Below are positions 41,309-50,450 of a stretch of DNA of 64,000 nt, piece after piece. The DNA is from Glycomyces buryatensis (GTDB lineage: Bacteria > Actinomycetota > Actinomycetes > Mycobacteriales > Micromonosporaceae). The notes beneath the pieces are model-generated. The model ran no database searches, was not told the origin of the DNA, and was given only the letters and a program-made list of their open reading frames with translations. Numbering within the stretch: position 1 is the stretch's first letter; each line of letters opens with the position of its first letter. Made by a program: the position numbers and the translations under genes. The stretch spans positions 208 to 64,207 of the forward strand of contig NZ_STGY01000076.1 in the NCBI RefSeq assembly GCF_004912275.1, read 5' to 3'.

Positions 41309-43813
41309 ATGGCCGAGGCCGACGCGAACGAACCGCCGGAGCGGATCCGGGTCCGTGGCGCGCGAGTGCACAACCTGCAGGGCATCGACGTCGAGATCCC
41401 GCTCCGCAAGCTCGTCGCGATCGCCGGTGTGTCCGGCTCGGGCAAGTCCTCGCTCGCGCTCGGCGTGCTCTACGCCGAAGGATCGCGCCGGTACCTGGGG
41501 GCGCTTTCGACCTACACGCGCCGCCGACTCGCGCAGGCGCCGCGGGCCGATGTGGACACTGTTGAGCACGTGCCGGCCGCACTGGCGCTGCGGCAGCGTC
41601 CGGGCGTCCCGTCGGTCCGCAGCACCTTCGGCACCTCCACCGAGCTCCTCAACTACCTGCGGCTCATGTACTCGCGCCTGGGCGCACACCTGTGCCCCAA
41701 CGGCCACCGGCAGGAGCCGACGATCGACGTCGCGCTGAACATGGACCTGACGTGCCCGGTGTGCGGCTCGGTGTTCTATCCGCCCGGGGCCGAGACGTTC
41801 GCGTTCAACTCCGACGGCGCCTGCCCGCGCTGCGAGGGCACCGGCGTGGTGCGCGAGGTCGACGAGGACGCGCTCGTCCCCGACCCTTCGAAGACGATCG
41901 ACCAGGGCGCGGTCGCACCGTGGTCGATGTTCGGCCTGAGCGTCATGCCGCAGGTCGCGGCCGAACTCGGCGTGCGCACCGACGTGCCCTATGCCGAACT
42001 CGACGCGACCGAGCGCGAGACGGTCATGCACGGCCCCGAGGTCAAGCGGCAGATTCGCGTGCCTTCCAAGAGCGGCAAGCTGTTCGACCTGAACTTCACG
42101 TACCGCAACGCCCGGCAGGCCGTCGAGGAGGCGGTCAGGAACGCCGCCAGCGAGCAGGGCCTCAACCGGGTCAACCGGTTCCTGAGCGTCCAGACCTGCC
42201 CCGACTGCGGCGGCACCCGCCTGAGCGAAGCCGCCAGATCCACCACTGTGGACGATTTGAATCTTGCTGAGGCGACCGCGAAAACGCTCAGCGACCTCAC
42301 CGAGTGGGTCCCGAAGGTCGTCGACTCGCTGCCGCCCGACATGGCGCGGATGGGCCGCGAGATCAGCGCGCAGCTCATGGTGATCGCGGAACGGCTCACC
42401 GGACTCGGCCTGTCCTATCTCAGTCTCGACCGGGCGAGTTCCACGCTGTCGACCGGTGAGCGGCAGCGGGTCCAGCTGGCCCGCGCGGTGCGCAACGAGA
42501 CCACCGGGGTGCTGTACGTCCTGGACGAGCCCTCCATCGGCCTGCATCCGACGAATGTGGATGGACTGCTCACGGTCATGCGGGATCTGCTCGCGGACGG
42601 CAACTCCGTGGTCCTGGTCGACCACGACGTCCAGATCCTGCGCGAAGCCGACTGGTTCATCGAGATCGGGCCCGGTTCGGGCAGCCAAGGCGGCAGGGTG
42701 CTCGCCACCGGCGACGCCGAGCAGATCGCCGCCCACCCGGACTCGCTCATCGGGCCGTTCCTCGCCGGTCGCGAAAGCGCCGCGGTCCGCTCGCGCGCGG
42801 ACGCCGACGCCATGTTCGACCTGGGGCGCATCAGCTTGTCGACACGACCGCTGCACACCGTGCATGGCCTCGACCTCGAACTCCCGGCCGGGCGCCTCAT
42901 CGCCGTCACCGGCGTCTCGGGTTCGGGCAAGACCACACTCGTCCTCGAGAGCCTCATTCCCGGACTACGCGCCCGCATCGCGGACACGCCGCTGCCCCGA
43001 CAGGTCGCGGACCTTGGCCCCGGTCCGGTCACCCGCGTCAACGCCGTGGACAGCAGCCCGGTCGGCGCCAACGTTCGGTCCACAGTGGCGACCTACAGCG
43101 GCATCCTCGACGAGCTGCGCCGCGCTTGGGCGGCCACACCCGCCGCGAAGGCCGACGGCCTGGGTGCGGGCGACTTCTCCTACAACACCGGGTCGCTGCG
43201 CTGCCCGCGCTGCCAGGGCACCGGCGAAGTCTCGCTCGACGTGCAGTTCCTGCCCGATGTGGACATCGTCTGCCCCGAATGCGACGGCACTCGCTTTGCG
43301 CCGGAGGCCGATCGGTACGAACGCGAGGGCGTCAGCCTGCCGCAGCTGCTCAAGCTCACCGCGACGCAGGCGCTGGACCGGGTCGGCGACCTGCGCCGCG
43401 TCCGGTCCAAACTCCAGACCCTCGTCGACCTGGGCCTGGGCTATCTCACGTTGGGCGAGGCGACTCCCGCGCTCTCCGGCGGCGAGGCCCAGCGCCTCAA
43501 ACTCGCCTCCGAACTCGGCCGCGACCAGAGCGCGACACTGTTCGTCTTCGACGAACCGTCGATCGGCCTGCACCCGCTCGACGTGCGGACCCTGCTGAAG
43601 GTGCTTCAGCGCCTGGTCGACAACGGCGCCACCGTCCTCGTGATCGAACACGACCTCGACCTGATCGCCAACGCCGACTACATCGTCGACATGGGCCCCG
43701 GCGGCGGCGCCGACGGCGGCACCATCGTCGCCACGGGCACTCCCGACGACCTCCGCGGCGACCAGCGCAGCCTCACCGGCCGATACCTCGACCGCCACCT
43801 CGACTACGGCTGA
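41309..43813 (+). CDS. UvrA-like ABC ATPase, probable drug-resistance paralogue
   Basis: This 834-residue protein is a UvrA homologue, with two ATPase modules: Walker A GVSGSGKSSLALG and GVSGSGKTTLVLE, signatures LSTGERQRVQLARA and LSGGEAQRLKLASEL, Walker B VLDEPSIGLHP and VFDEPSIGLHP, plus CxxC zinc modules (CPVCG, CPRCEG, CPDCGG, CPRCQG, CPEC). It is more than 100 residues shorter than housekeeping UvrA. Such paralogues (DrrC-like) protect DNA from intercalating antibiotics. ATG 41309 was chosen over an upstream in-frame start because GGGAAGTG lies before it. Its end overlaps the convergent HxlR gene by ten bases. Confidence 0.9.
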   Translation: MAEADANEPPERIRVRGARVHNLQGIDVEIPLRKLVAIAGVSGSGKSSLALGVLYAEGSRRYLGALSTYTRRRLAQAPRADVDTVEHVPAALALRQRPGVPSVRSTFGTSTELLNYLRLMYSRLGAHLCPNGHRQEPTIDVALNMDLTCPVCGSVFYPPGAETFAFNSDGACPRCEGTGVVREVDEDALVPDPSKTIDQGAVAPWSMFGLSVMPQVAAELGVRTDVPYAELDATERETVMHGPEVKRQIRVPSKSGKLFDLNFTYRNARQAVEEAVRNAASEQGLNRVNRFLSVQTCPDCGGTRLSEAARSTTVDDLNLAEATAKTLSDLTEWVPKVVDSLPPDMARMGREISAQLMVIAERLTGLGLSYLSLDRASSTLSTGERQRVQLARAVRNETTGVLYVLDEPSIGLHPTNVDGLLTVMRDLLADGNSVVLVDHDVQILREADWFIEIGPGSGSQGGRVLATGDAEQIAAHPDSLIGPFLAGRESAAVRSRADADAMFDLGRISLSTRPLHTVHGLDLELPAGRLIAVTGVSGSGKTTLVLESLIPGLRARIADTPLPRQVADLGPGPVTRVNAVDSSPVGANVRSTVATYSGILDELRRAWAATPAAKADGLGAGDFSYNTGSLRCPRCQGTGEVSLDVQFLPDVDIVCPECDGTRFAPEADRYEREGVSLPQLLKLTATQALDRVGDLRRVRSKLQTLVDLGLGYLTLGEATPALSGGEAQRLKLASELGRDQSATLFVFDEPSIGLHPLDVRTLLKVLQRLVDNGATVLVIEHDLDLIANADYIVDMGPGGGADGGTIVATGTPDDLRGDQRSLTGRYLDRHLDYG

Positions 43814-44211
43814 TTCGCGGGCTTCGGGCGGCCGCCGTGGTCGCAGTACCAGGCCGTGTCGTCGGGTCGGGCGGGTTCGGGGATCGACATCGCCCAGGCG
43901 CCCATGGCGTCGAGGACGGTGCGAAGTCCCTCGCCGAGCTCGGTGAGTCGGTACTCCACACGCGGGGGGATTTCTGGATACGAAGTGCGCGTTACGATCC
44001 CGTGATTCTCGAATTGGCGCAGCCGCCGCGTCAAGGTGTGCGGGCTGATGCGCGGCAGCGCCGCGCGCAGCTCGGTGAAGCGGTGCGGGCCGTGCAGGAG
44101 TTCGCGGACGATGAGCGTGGCCCACGGTCCTTCGAGCAGAGTGAGGAAGCGCGCGACCCCGCACTCGGGCAGCGCGGTCACGACGTCTTCGGCGGGAGTG
44201 TCAGTGGCCAC
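43804..44211 (-). CDS. HxlR-family transcriptional regulator
   Basis: This 135-residue winged-helix regulator has the HxlR core LTLLEGPWATLIVRELLHGP, ISPHTLTRRLRQFENHGIVT and VEYRLTELGEGLRTVLDAMG. A cysteine in ALPECGVARF occupies the usual N-terminal position. Its last ten bases overlap the end of the UvrA-like gene on the other strand. It is divergent from the NmrA-like gene at 44276, with a long palindrome between them, a common arrangement of HxlR/QorR regulators with redox genes. Confidence 0.9.
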   Translation of the reverse strand: MATDTPAEDVVTALPECGVARFLTLLEGPWATLIVRELLHGPHRFTELRAALPRISPHTLTRRLRQFENHGIVTRTSYPEIPPRVEYRLTELGEGLRTVLDAMGAWAMSIPEPARPDDTAWYCDHGGRPKPANQP

Positions 44212-44226
44212 AATCGTCTCCAGGCT

Positions 44227-44271
44227 CCATTAGTGCAGTTGATGTAACTGATGCATCGATTGTACTAATGG
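44227..44271. promoter_or_regulatory. Long HxlR-type operator
   Basis: CCATTAGTGCA at 44227-44237 is the inverted copy of TGTACTAATGG at 44261-44271, with one mismatch in 11 positions. The ends CCATTAGT/ACTAATGG are perfect. The dyad spans the whole divergent promoter between the HxlR and NmrA-like genes. Confidence 0.65.
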
Positions 44272-44275
44272 CGTC

Positions 44276-45109
44276 ATGACTTATGTAGTGCACGGCGCCA
44301 CCGGCGCCCAAGGAGGACCCGTCGTCACCTCTCTCGCCACGAAAGGGGTGCTGATCACCGCCCTCACCCGCCGCACAGACGCGGACGTGGCGTGCGCGCG
44401 GACGCTCGCGGTCGACCTTGACTCGATCGAGCAGCTCACCGACGCCTACCGCGGCTCGGAGGGCGTGTTCGTCCACCTGCCGGTGGTCGACGCCGCAACG
44501 CGCAACACATACGCGGGCAACATCATCACCGCGCTACGCGAAGCCCGCCCCCAGCGGGTCGTCTATTCCACCAGCGGGTTCCCCGCCGATGCCGACCCAA
44601 TGGCCGCGGCGCTGGCCGACAGCGGCCTGTCGTACGCCGTGATCGCACCCCGCTACTACCTGGAGAACCTGCTCCTTCCGCACGTCCAGGAGGGCATCCG
44701 CTCCAAAGGCGTGCTCCGTTACCCGCTGCCGACCGACTTCGCCTCCTCGTGGGGCTCACACCTGGACATCGCCGACGCGACGCTCGCCCTGTTCGAACAG
44801 CGAGACGTGACAGGAGTCGTCGAGGTCGGCCAGTCTCCCGCCGTCACGGGCAAGGACCTGGCCGAGGCCTTCGCCGCCGCATACGGCCGCGACGTGGTCT
44901 ACGAGCTCCAGACGCCGGCCGACTTCGCCGTGCGACTCGCACCGCTGATGGGCGCCGACGCCGCCGCGGTGGTCCAGAACGGTTACGAGCAGATCGTCGC
45001 CCTGCCCGACAACGCGATCGACCCCGAGCGCTCCGCACAACGACTCCTGGGCCTCACTCCCCGCACCACGCTCCAATGGCTCATCGACCTCGGGCTGCAC
45101 CAGGCCTGA
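44276..45109 (+). CDS. NmrA-like NAD(P)-binding protein (QorB-type)
   Basis: This 277-residue atypical SDR has the nucleotide motif VVHGATGAQGGPVV at the N-terminus, EGVFVHLP and a conserved PRYYLENLL segment seen in NmrA/QorB-type quinone reductases and redox sensors. No classical YxxxK is obvious. ATG 44276 lacks a strong ribosome site. The divergent HxlR gene probably controls it. A strong terminator hairpin follows 17 bases after the stop. Reduction of quinones or redox sensing is the likely role. Confidence 0.85.
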   Translation: MTYVVHGATGAQGGPVVTSLATKGVLITALTRRTDADVACARTLAVDLDSIEQLTDAYRGSEGVFVHLPVVDAATRNTYAGNIITALREARPQRVVYSTSGFPADADPMAAALADSGLSYAVIAPRYYLENLLLPHVQEGIRSKGVLRYPLPTDFASSWGSHLDIADATLALFEQRDVTGVVEVGQSPAVTGKDLAEAFAAAYGRDVVYELQTPADFAVRLAPLMGADAAAVVQNGYEQIVALPDNAIDPERSAQRLLGLTPRTTLQWLIDLGLHQA

Positions 45110-45125
45110 GCGGCCCCATACGGAT

Positions 45126-45171
45126 AGGCGTGGACCGGACAGATCCCTTAGCGATTGTCCGGTCCACGCCT
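45126..45171 (+). terminator. Strong terminator hairpin after the NmrA-like gene
   Basis: AGGCGTGGACCGGACA at 45126-45141 pairs perfectly with TGTCCGGTCCACGCCT at 45156-45171 across a 14-base loop. The stem is extended outside by GGATA/TATCC. The 16-bp stem is unusually strong. Confidence 0.8.
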
Positions 45172-45198
45172 TTCGCCCTATCCCATCCGTGAGACGGC

Positions 45199-45240
45199 CC
45201 CGCCTTCGGGCGCTCCCATCAGAAGCGCACCGAAGGCGGG
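45199..45240 (-). terminator. Terminator hairpin of the subtilase gene
   Basis: CCCGCCTTCGG at 45199-45209 pairs with CCGAAGGCGGG at 45230-45240, with GCGCT/AGCGC pairing further in. It lies 13 bases beyond the stop of the minus-strand protease. Confidence 0.7.
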
Positions 45241-45252
45241 ACCGGGCGGAGG

Positions 45253-48200
45253 TCATAACCCGATGGCCACGATCGTGCGCCCGAGGAGGGCTCCTTCCAC
45301 GAGGTAGTCGATCGTGCCGAGGTAGCGCCGGTCCGCGTCCACGCCCGACCAAGTTGCGGTCACGGTGTGGGCGTCACCGGCTTCGGCCTCCAGCGAATCC
45401 GGGGCCACGGTCAAGTTCCCTGCGGCCGTTCCGGGGACGATCCAGGTATGGACCAGTGCCTCGACTGCGGTGGTCGGGGCGTCCCACAGGTCGACGAAGA
45501 CCACATAGGTCCGGCCGGCCTCCAGATCGACGACCTCGTCTGAACCTGGCAGCTGCGGCGTGCCGAACAGTTCGAGGGTCCCGTCGTCCAGCTTCGTGTA
45601 GACATAGAGGTCGATGTCGACCTCCGGGCCCTGGTCGGCATCGAACGTCGCGACGCTCCCCATTGCGGCATCGTCGGGGACGGTGAGTTCGAAGGCCTTG
45701 GTCTGGTCGCGCTCGACCGGTTCGTCCATAGGGAAGGTCGAACGGTCCGGATTGGAGAGAGCGAGTGTCCGGGTGTCCGAGGCGACCAGGCCGGAAGCGG
45801 CCAGTTCGAAGGTACCGTCCACGCCGGTCTTCACGTCGAACTCGGCCGAGCCTTCAGTGCCTTCGCCGGTGAGCTCGCTGGGGACGGCGATGTCCGCCGC
45901 GCGCACCGTGATCGGGCTGCGGACTTCGTGTCCCCGCCAGTCGCGCCAGGTCAGTGACCCGAACGACCATTCGGCGCTGGCGGCGTCGGTCCGGGTGATC
46001 GTGACCGAGTACGTGGCTGTCGCGCCCGGCTGCACCACCAGGAGTTTGCGGTCCACCTTGACTTTGAAGCCCTGCGGGACTTCGACGGTCGGGTAGTAGA
46101 CGCCGACAGTGTCGTCGACGTTGGTGACCGTGCGGGTGATCGTCTGCTTCCCGGTCAGGTCGCCGACCGCGATCGACGGGTAGTTCAGGTCGCTCGGGTC
46201 GAGCGCGCCGTGGTCGTCCTCGGCGGTCTCGCAGGTGCCGGCGGGCGCCACCTCCTGGAACTGGCCGATGGCGCACCCGTAGCGGATCCAGTCGGTCGCA
46301 CCGGAGTCGTAGACCAGGCCGGGGTCGAACATGGCCTGGCCGTCGACGTGTCCGGAGCCGAGGTGGAACGGCGTGGCGGTGGCGTCGGTGCCCGCGCGCC
46401 CGATCGGTTCACCCTCGGTGTCGGTCTGGTAAGCGGTGGTCATGATCGCCGATTTGATCGCCATGGGCGACCAGTCGGGGTTGGCGCTCTTGATAAGCGC
46501 CGCAAGGCCGGCGATGTGCGGGCTGGCCATCGAGGTGCCGCCCATGAGGCCGAAGTGGCCGCCGTCGGGAGTCGCCGACGGCATGTACCCGGCGAGGATC
46601 TCGTCGCCGGGCGCGGTGATGTCGGGCTTGAGCAGGTCGCCGCCGCCGGCCAGTGCAGGGCCCTGGCCGGACCATTCAGCCGAGGTCGGAGCGGTCTGGC
46701 TGACCGTCTCGTAGGCATGGGCGGTCACGGTTGCGGCGTCGTTGCCCGCGGCATAGGCCTCGATGGCGTCGCCCGCGGCGACGCCGGTTCGGACCGTCCA
46801 CTGCGGGGCGTCGAAGCCGGTGTCGAGGTCGTCCTGGGCGGCATCGTCGTTGTAGACCAGCGCGAACGCGCCTCCCGCGTCGGCCACGGCCTGGGACTTT
46901 TCGACGAAGAGGTAGGTGCCGCGGGCGCAGGCGACCGCCCGGCCCGCGACCTTGTCCGCATCCAGCGTGCCCGGCGCGCACAACCGCACCTCGGCCGGAT
47001 CCGCTCCCTCCTCGGCGACCTCTTGGGCCAGCACCAGATCCGCCTCGGTCTCAGTGAACCTCGGGGCGTTGGAGGTATAGGGGAAGGTCTGGCCGTCGCC
47101 GAGAGTCAGCTCCACATCGTAGGTGCGGGTGTGGGAGCCGGCGGCGACGGAGGTGACCCACGGCGCGTTGTGGCCGACGGTGCTCGCGCCGCTCTCGCCG
47201 GCGTTGCCGGCCGAATTGGCGATGAAGACGCCCGCTTCGGCGGCGGCGAAGGACGCCATCGCGATCGGGTCGACGATGGTGTTCCCCGCGTCGCCGAGCG
47301 ACATGTTGATGACGTCCACGCCGTCGCTCACGGCCGCGTCGATCGCGGCCACGATGTCGGAGTTCTGGCAGAGGCCGTCGATGGCGATCCAGCAGACCTT
47401 GTAGACGGCGAGCCGCGCCGCGGGCGCCATGCCCGAGACCGAACCGACCGGAACGCCGTCGATGACAGCTTCGGTGTCGAGGTTGCCTGCGGCGGTGGTG
47501 GCCACGTGGGTGCCGTGGTTGTACTCCTCACGCGGCGACTTGAAGCCGTCGACGTCGCTGTTGCCGGTGGAGTCGAACCAGCGGGCTCCGATCACCTTGT
47601 TGTTGCAGACGACGTTGTTCTCAGGGGTGTCTTCGCCCTCCTCGCATTCGCCCTTCCACTTGGCGTCGATGACGTCCTGGTCGGGACGGGGCTCGGGCAG
47701 CGGCGCGAACATCGGGTTCTCGGGGATGAAGCCGCCGTCGATGATCCCGATGACGACGCCTTCGCCGGCGTGCTCGCCGCCGCCGAACTCGCTCTCCCAG
47801 GAACCGTCCTCACCGGACAGTCCGAGGAACTCGCTCGAGGTGTCCAACTGGGGCTTCGAGAGCCCGTCGGGGACGATGGCGGCGACGCGCTCGTCGCTTG
47901 CGAGTTCGCGCGCTTCTGCACCGGTCAGCTCGGCCGCGACGCCGTTCAAGGCCGTGTCGTATTCGGCGTCGGGTTGGACGCCGGGCACGTCGCCGAGGAT
48001 CTCGTCGCGGGCCTCCTCGAGATGCGCGCGATAGTCCTGCACCGCATCCGAATCGAAGGCGATGCGCTCGCCGTCGTCGGGGGTGGTGGCTTCGAGACCG
48101 GGCACGCCGCCGTCGTAGACGGCGACGGGCTCGTCGGCGAACTGGATGATGTAGCGACCGTCCTTGAAGGAGGTCGGGGACGAGGGGAGCGCCGGGTCTG

Positions 48201-48315
48201 CGGTGGCCGTATAGGCGAAGACGGTGAGGCTTGTGGCGGCTACGGCCGCGGCGCTGAGCGCCGCTATGACGCTTCGCCGACGACCGGCGGCCCGCAATGA
48301 ACTCATGGATATCAC
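45253..48315 (-). CDS. Secreted subtilisin-like serine protease (S8)
   Basis: This protein of about 1,020 residues has a signal peptide (RRRSVIAALSAAAVAATSLTV), an I9-type inhibitor propeptide (GRYIIQFADEP) and the S8 domain with catalytic D193 in GIIDGGF, H270 in NHGTHVATTAAG and S595 in GGTSMASPHIAG. A PA domain insert is at about 410-540, and fibronectin-like and C-terminal beta domains follow. Many actinobacterial and plant subtilases share this layout. I chose GTG 48315 because AAAGGAAC lies about eight bases before it; ATG 48306 is an alternative with a long spacing. The gene is monocistronic with its own terminator. It probably degrades extracellular protein. Confidence 0.92.
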   Translation of the reverse strand: MISMSSLRAAGRRRSVIAALSAAAVAATSLTVFAYTATADPALPSSPTSFKDGRYIIQFADEPVAVYDGGVPGLEATTPDDGERIAFDSDAVQDYRAHLEEARDEILGDVPGVQPDAEYDTALNGVAAELTGAEARELASDERVAAIVPDGLSKPQLDTSSEFLGLSGEDGSWESEFGGGEHAGEGVVIGIIDGGFIPENPMFAPLPEPRPDQDVIDAKWKGECEEGEDTPENNVVCNNKVIGARWFDSTGNSDVDGFKSPREEYNHGTHVATTAAGNLDTEAVIDGVPVGSVSGMAPAARLAVYKVCWIAIDGLCQNSDIVAAIDAAVSDGVDVINMSLGDAGNTIVDPIAMASFAAAEAGVFIANSAGNAGESGASTVGHNAPWVTSVAAGSHTRTYDVELTLGDGQTFPYTSNAPRFTETEADLVLAQEVAEEGADPAEVRLCAPGTLDADKVAGRAVACARGTYLFVEKSQAVADAGGAFALVYNDDAAQDDLDTGFDAPQWTVRTGVAAGDAIEAYAAGNDAATVTAHAYETVSQTAPTSAEWSGQGPALAGGGDLLKPDITAPGDEILAGYMPSATPDGGHFGLMGGTSMASPHIAGLAALIKSANPDWSPMAIKSAIMTTAYQTDTEGEPIGRAGTDATATPFHLGSGHVDGQAMFDPGLVYDSGATDWIRYGCAIGQFQEVAPAGTCETAEDDHGALDPSDLNYPSIAVGDLTGKQTITRTVTNVDDTVGVYYPTVEVPQGFKVKVDRKLLVVQPGATATYSVTITRTDAASAEWSFGSLTWRDWRGHEVRSPITVRAADIAVPSELTGEGTEGSAEFDVKTGVDGTFELAASGLVASDTRTLALSNPDRSTFPMDEPVERDQTKAFELTVPDDAAMGSVATFDADQGPEVDIDLYVYTKLDDGTLELFGTPQLPGSDEVVDLEAGRTYVVFVDLWDAPTTAVEALVHTWIVPGTAAGNLTVAPDSLEAEAGDAHTVTATWSGVDADRRYLGTIDYLVEGALLGRTIVAIGL

Positions 48316-48739
48316 CGGGGGAGTTCCTTTCTGACAGAACAGAGGTGGTGGTCCGCCGCACCGGTTCCCGCGAACAGGCGTATCCGCAGCGGCGGATTCA
48401 GGGGAGGAGCAAGGACTCGTGAGACGGGGGGAGAAAGGGCGCGACCGACCCAACCGCGGCCGCGCCCGGCCCGCGACGGTCGGTCGCGGACGAGTTGAAG
48501 TACTAGAAGCTTCAACTGAGGTGAGAATGAATGTCAATTCGAGATGACACAGATCACATCAAAACACTTATTACTGACAAGTAGTACTAATCTCGACGAA
48601 ATGGCTGTTAGCGGGCACGCTTGATAGCGCCGTGCGCCGGTCTTTTCGGTTCCGGTTCGGGCGTCGTTCGATCTTGCAGGTCAATGGCTGACTGTTGCCG
48701 CCTCCGTCGGCATCAATTCGATCCCTAATGGATCGTGAA
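48316..48739. other. Intergenic region holding the subtilase promoter
   Basis: No gene is visible. Sequence from 48,530 to 48,600 is AT-rich and contains the palindrome TAGTACTA (48582-48589). It probably carries the promoter of the minus-strand protease. The part near 48,740 is the 3' flank of the DsbA-like gene. I see no clear terminator. Confidence 0.5.
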
Positions 48740-49468
48740 TCAGCTCGCGGAGGCGATCGCGGTCTCGACCGAGTCGGCGAAGGCCGCGGGGTCGACGAGT
48801 TGCCCGTTGACCTTCGCGGTGGGCGTGCCGGTCACGCTCTGCTCGTTCGTGGCGGAGGCGGTGCTCTCCCCGAGCCAGCCCCGGTACGTCTCGTCTTCCA
48901 CGCACGCCTCGAACGCCGCGCCGAGTCCGACGTCCTCGGTGCCGATGCGCTCCAGTTCGTCGTCGTCGAGCCCGCGGGTGTTCTCGGCGGGTTGGGCGGC
49001 GTACAGCGCGAGCGTGTAGTCGAGGAATTCCTGCTGTCCGGTGTCGGCGGCGCACACGGCCGCCGCGCCGGCGCGGGTCGAGTACCGGGTGCCCTGACTC
49101 AGGCGGTCGAGGATGGCGATCGGGTGGTAGTTCACTGTCACGGAACCGTCGTCGATCCAGCGTTGCAGATCGGCGGCGTAGGTGTCCTCGAACTCCTTGC
49201 AGGCCGGGCACAGGTAGTCGATGTAGAGGTCGATCTGGACCGGGCCGTCGCCGATCTTGACGGCGTGGGTGTCGGTGGTTTCGGCGGCCGGTTCGTTGAC
49301 CTCGTAGTCGACCTCGCGGTTCATCCAGATGCCGACGCCGAGCAGGCCGCCGACGAGCAGGACGGCCGCGCCGATCGCGACGCCGAAGACGATGCGCTTG
49401 CGGCGCGCCTCTGCTTCCCGCTGTCTGCGGAGTGCTGCGGCGGCTTGTTTTCGTGACGAAGTTGCCAT
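48740..49468 (-). CDS. Membrane-anchored DsbA-like thioredoxin-fold protein
   Basis: This 242-residue protein has a basic N-terminus (RRQREAEARRKR), one membrane anchor (IVFGVAIGAAVLLVGGLLGV) and an extracytoplasmic DsbA-like thioredoxin fold. The active site is CPAC (C87, C90) in YIDYLCPACKEFED, and the cis-proline loop is likely TGTPT. It probably forms or isomerises disulfides in exported proteins. ATG 49468 follows AAAGGAAC. It lies upstream of the secreted subtilase, which has cysteines, but separate transcription is likely. Confidence 0.9.
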   Translation of the reverse strand: MATSSRKQAAAALRRQREAEARRKRIVFGVAIGAAVLLVGGLLGVGIWMNREVDYEVNEPAAETTDTHAVKIGDGPVQIDLYIDYLCPACKEFEDTYAADLQRWIDDGSVTVNYHPIAILDRLSQGTRYSTRAGAAAVCAADTGQQEFLDYTLALYAAQPAENTRGLDDDELERIGTEDVGLGAAFEACVEDETYRGWLGESTASATNEQSVTGTPTAKVNGQLVDPAAFADSVETAIASAS

Positions 49469-49720
49469 TGCGGAGGTGTTCCTTTCAATGCGGCTGACCG
49501 CATTCGTGCTGAGTGGAGTCGTGCGGGACGCCTGTGGGCACCGCGCGGTCAGCGGCCGTCGCTGAAGCGACAGGGCCGCGGGCGGCACTGCAGACGCGTC
49601 GCCGATGGACCGAGCCGGTGCGCAGGGCGACCGACACGGCTGGGTGGCGAGCGAAGAGGTCGTCCGTTCATCCGCAGGGCGGAGGTGCCGACGGGGCGTG
49701 CGCCTCCGTCGATGAACGGG

Positions 49721-50263
49721 TTACCGGGAGAAGACCGCCGTCGGCGGGCCGCGTCGCGGCACGGCTGCGGCGAGGAGCATCAGCTGCGGACGCACGCCCT
49801 CGGGCGCGGGCACCGCGCGGCGCGGCGGCAGGACCGGACCCGCCGCTTCGAGCAGTCGCAGGCACAGACCTGGCCCGAACGCGAGGATGAGCAGGTCGAG
49901 GAAGGCCGTCAGCGCGGCGTCGCCGCGGGCCAACCAGACGGCCGTGACGGCCATCGCCAGCGCGTGCGCCAGCAGCATCATCGGGCTCGGCGCCAGGTGG
50001 TGCGCGTGGCCGGACGCGACCATGAACCACGCGTGCAGGCCTGATTGTGCGAGCGCGCAGGCGGCCGCGATCACGCCGACGCCGCGCTGTCTGTCGCCGA
50101 GGCAGTAGGCCGGCAGTGCAAGGACCGCGACGGCGGTAGCGAACGTTCCGAAGGAGAGCAGCGACCCGCCGGCGATGAAGTGCAGGGTGGCCGTGACGGC
50201 CACGCAGGCCACCGCGAACACGAGGGCGCGAAGCCCGCGGATCAGCGGCTGACCGATATGCAC
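49721..50263 (-). CDS. Small integral membrane protein, function unknown
   Basis: This protein of about 180 residues has four or five hydrophobic segments (ALVFAVACVAVTATLHFIAG, FATAVAVLALPAYCLG, LLAHALAMAVTAVWLA, LDLLILAFGPGLCL). A histidine-rich patch, SGHAHHLAPSP, between helices could bind metal. GTG 50263 is the first start leaving a sensible N-terminus, because upstream sequence in that frame is not protein-like. I do not recognise the family. A role in metal handling is a guess based on the histidines. Confidence 0.6.
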   Translation of the reverse strand: MHIGQPLIRGLRALVFAVACVAVTATLHFIAGGSLLSFGTFATAVAVLALPAYCLGDRQRGVGVIAAACALAQSGLHAWFMVASGHAHHLAPSPMMLLAHALAMAVTAVWLARGDAALTAFLDLLILAFGPGLCLRLLEAAGPVLPPRRAVPAPEGVRPQLMLLAAAVPRRGPPTAVFSR

Positions 50264-50450
50264 CGAGTGATTCTCGCATGGCCGCCGCGGCGAACGGCGA
50301 TCCGGATCGGGGCACCGCAGGCCTCGATCGACCTGTGCGGCACGGGTAACCTCACTGATCGAACGTAGGGAGGGTTCAACCAGCAGGACAGCAATGCGCC
50401 CGGCCCGCATCACCGAGATGCGAGCCGGGCGCGATGGGCCTCCGGCAGCG

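Noticed and set aside
46210-48300. A 696-codon open frame on the plus strand opposite the subtilase
   Set aside because: It is complementary to a protease with intact catalytic residues, signal peptide and terminator. Its translation is low-complexity and without motifs, as expected from GC-rich antisense DNA.
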